A stretch of 64,000 nt of DNA from the NCBI GenBank assembly GCA_934488695.1, contig CAKSSH010000002.1, positions 7,117 through 71,116 on the forward strand, given 5' to 3'. Below, one piece after another: positions 62,636-64,000 of the stretch. The notes below the pieces were generated by a model. That model had not been told where the DNA came from. It saw only the letters and a list, made by a program, of their open reading frames with translations, and made no database searches. Made by a program: the position numbers and the translations under genes. The DNA is from an uncultured Oscillospiraceae bacterium. Its GTDB lineage: Bacteria; Bacillota; Clostridia; Oscillospirales; Ruminococcaceae. How positions within the stretch are numbered: the stretch's first letter is position 1; the number at the start of each line of letters is the position of its first letter.

Positions 62636-64000
62636 AAATTGTTTTTGCGGCCAGTGAGGCGGCACCGTTTTTAAAAACCGGCGGGCTGGGAGACGTTGCC
62701 GAAGCGCTTCCTCGGGCGCTGTCCGACCTTGCGGGAAACGAAGTGGCGCTTTTTCTGCCGTATTACAAGAAAATCAAATACAATCCGGAAATCAAGGCCG
62801 ATTTTATCAAAAGCTTTTCGGTGGACCTTTCTTGGCGCCGGCAGCATGTCGGCGTGTTTCGCCTGCACAGCCGCCGGCGGAAGCTGCAGGTTTATTTTTT
62901 GGATAATGATTATTATATCGGCGGCCGGGACAGTATTTACGGCGACGCCGATGACGGGGAACGTTTTGCCTATTTTTCTAAGGCGGTGCTGCAAACCTTG
63001 TGCGAGCTTAATATGCAGCCGGACATTTTGCATTGTAACGATTGGCAGACGGCGCTCATTCCGGTGCTGCTGCGCGCCTTTTATCAGCAGCCGCTCGGAC
63101 AGGCTAAAACGGTTTTCACCATTCATAATATTGAGTACCAGGGCAAGGCTGACCCTTATTTTTTAGGCGATATGCTGGCACTGCCGCCGTCTTATCGGAA
63201 TACCATGATGTATGATGATTGCGTCAATTTTATGAAAGGCGCTATTTTAATGACCGATGCGCTGACTACGGTTTCGCGTAGCTATGCGCAGGAGATTCGG
63301 TACCCGTATTATGCGCATGGGCTTGCACCGGTCATTGAGGAGCACGCTTTTAAGCTCAGCGGGGTTGTCAACGGAATCAATACAACAAGCAATGACCCGA
63401 ATACCGACCCGGCGCTTTGGGCAAACTACGATGTGTTGACCGCCCGGGAAGGAAAGAGCCAAAACAAGGCCGCTTTGCAGCAATGGCTGGGCTTGCCGGT
63501 TCGGCAGGATGCGGCTATGATCGGGATGGTGTCGCGTCTGGTCACCCATAAGGGAATGGATCTCGTCTGCGAGGCGCTGGAGGAGCTGTCTCATTGGCAG
63601 GTGCAGGTGGTTTTGTTGGGCACGGGCGATGCCGTCTATGAACAGCGGCTGCGCAGCTGTGCCGAACGCCATCCGGATAAAATCGCACTGCGGCTTTGCT
63701 TTGATTCGGCGCTGGCGTCTCGGATTTATGCCGCGTCCGATTTGTACCTGATGCCTTCCAAAAGCGAGCCCTGCGGGCTTTCTCAGCTTATTGCTATGCG
63801 CTATGGCGCTATCCCGGTGGTGCATAAGACCGGCGGCCTTGCCGACACGGTTTTGCCGTTTAATCCGGAAACGCAGCAGGGCACCGGTTTTGATTTTCAA
63901 CAATACCATGTCGGCGATATGCTGGATGCGCTGCGCCGTGCCCTTTCCTTGTACGGCGGCGACCCGCCGGCTTTCGGCCGGCTTATTCAAAACGCCATGA
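62632..64000 (+). CDS. glgA: Glycogen synthase (partial)
   Basis: About 456 residues; open to the window edge, so the final ~20-30 residues are missing. GT5: KTGGLGDVAEALPRAL (ADP-glucose loop, Glu where Gly is usual), HNIEYQGK, SRLVTHKGMD, and SKSEPCGLSQLIAMRYG. Adds glucose from ADP-glucose to glycogen. Start overlaps the glgD stop. Confidence 0.96.
   Translation, partial: MKIVFAASEAAPFLKTGGLGDVAEALPRALSDLAGNEVALFLPYYKKIKYNPEIKADFIKSFSVDLSWRRQHVGVFRLHSRRRKLQVYFLDNDYYIGGRDSIYGDADDGERFAYFSKAVLQTLCELNMQPDILHCNDWQTALIPVLLRAFYQQPLGQAKTVFTIHNIEYQGKADPYFLGDMLALPPSYRNTMMYDDCVNFMKGAILMTDALTTVSRSYAQEIRYPYYAHGLAPVIEEHAFKLSGVVNGINTTSNDPNTDPALWANYDVLTAREGKSQNKAALQQWLGLPVRQDAAMIGMVSRLVTHKGMDLVCEALEELSHWQVQVVLLGTGDAVYEQRLRSCAERHPDKIALRLCFDSALASRIYAASDLYLMPSKSEPCGLSQLIAMRYGAIPVVHKTGGLADTVLPFNPETQQGTGFDFQQYHVGDMLDALRRALSLYGGDPPAFGRLIQNAM

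Overview
The window reads as chromosome of an anaerobic, GC-rich Clostridia bacterium, most like the Oscillospiraceae/Ruminococcaceae. That assignment is inferred from gene content: a full Rnf complex with its ApbE flavin transferase, pyruvate phosphate dikinase, paired glgC/glgD, zinc-type S14, S4 and L33, an L10 leader, frequent TTG and GTG starts, and consensus SigA-type promoters. I saw no tRNA, rRNA, CRISPR array, insertion sequence or phage gene.

Left part (1-9.7 kb): the 3' part of an FGGY sugar kinase; a convergent copper operon (csoR, a 26-codon micropeptide, copA with an in-frame C-terminal CopZ-like domain); a patch of 17-bp tandem repeats; then luxS, a short-chain dehydrogenase, a sorbose-1-phosphate-reductase-like dehydrogenase and a PfkB kinase on one strand. 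A GlmU relative whose uridylyltransferase half is degenerate lies opposite.

9.7-24 kb: ppdK, a PHP histidinol phosphatase, a small (p)ppGpp synthetase and a surface-polysaccharide cluster (three glycosyltransferases, a decayed membrane-protein gene and one long protein joining a Wzx-type flippase to a LicD phosphotransferase). HAD, PAP2-like and membrane-bound XRE genes follow.

24-45.7 kb: the translation/secretion block. It runs rpmG-secE-nusG-rplK-rplA; an acyltransferase gene; rplJ-rplL behind an L10 leader; an opposite-strand EEP hydrolase; then the S10-spc-alpha superoperon from rpsJ to rplQ, including secY, adk, map, infA and rpoA. The rpoB-rpoC and str genes that usually follow rplL are absent here.

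45.7-56.5 kb: apbE, a NusG-II-domain protein, a Gx transporter and rnfCDGEAB, which together would build and flavinylate a ferredoxin:NAD+ ion pump. A three-gene cassette (3-hydroxyacyl-CoA dehydrogenase, SCP-x-type thiolase, GNAT acyltransferase) of unknown product follows.

56.5-64 kb: glycogen metabolism, with malQ divergent from glgB-glgC-glgD-glgA; glgA runs off the right edge.

The most unusual items are the flippase-LicD fusion, the hydroxyacyl/thiolase/GNAT cassette, the CopA-CopZ arrangement with an internal ribosome-binding site and coupled micropeptide, the GlmU with a ruined first domain, the Cys-rich tail on RnfE, and an attenuator-like hairpin in the S10 leader.
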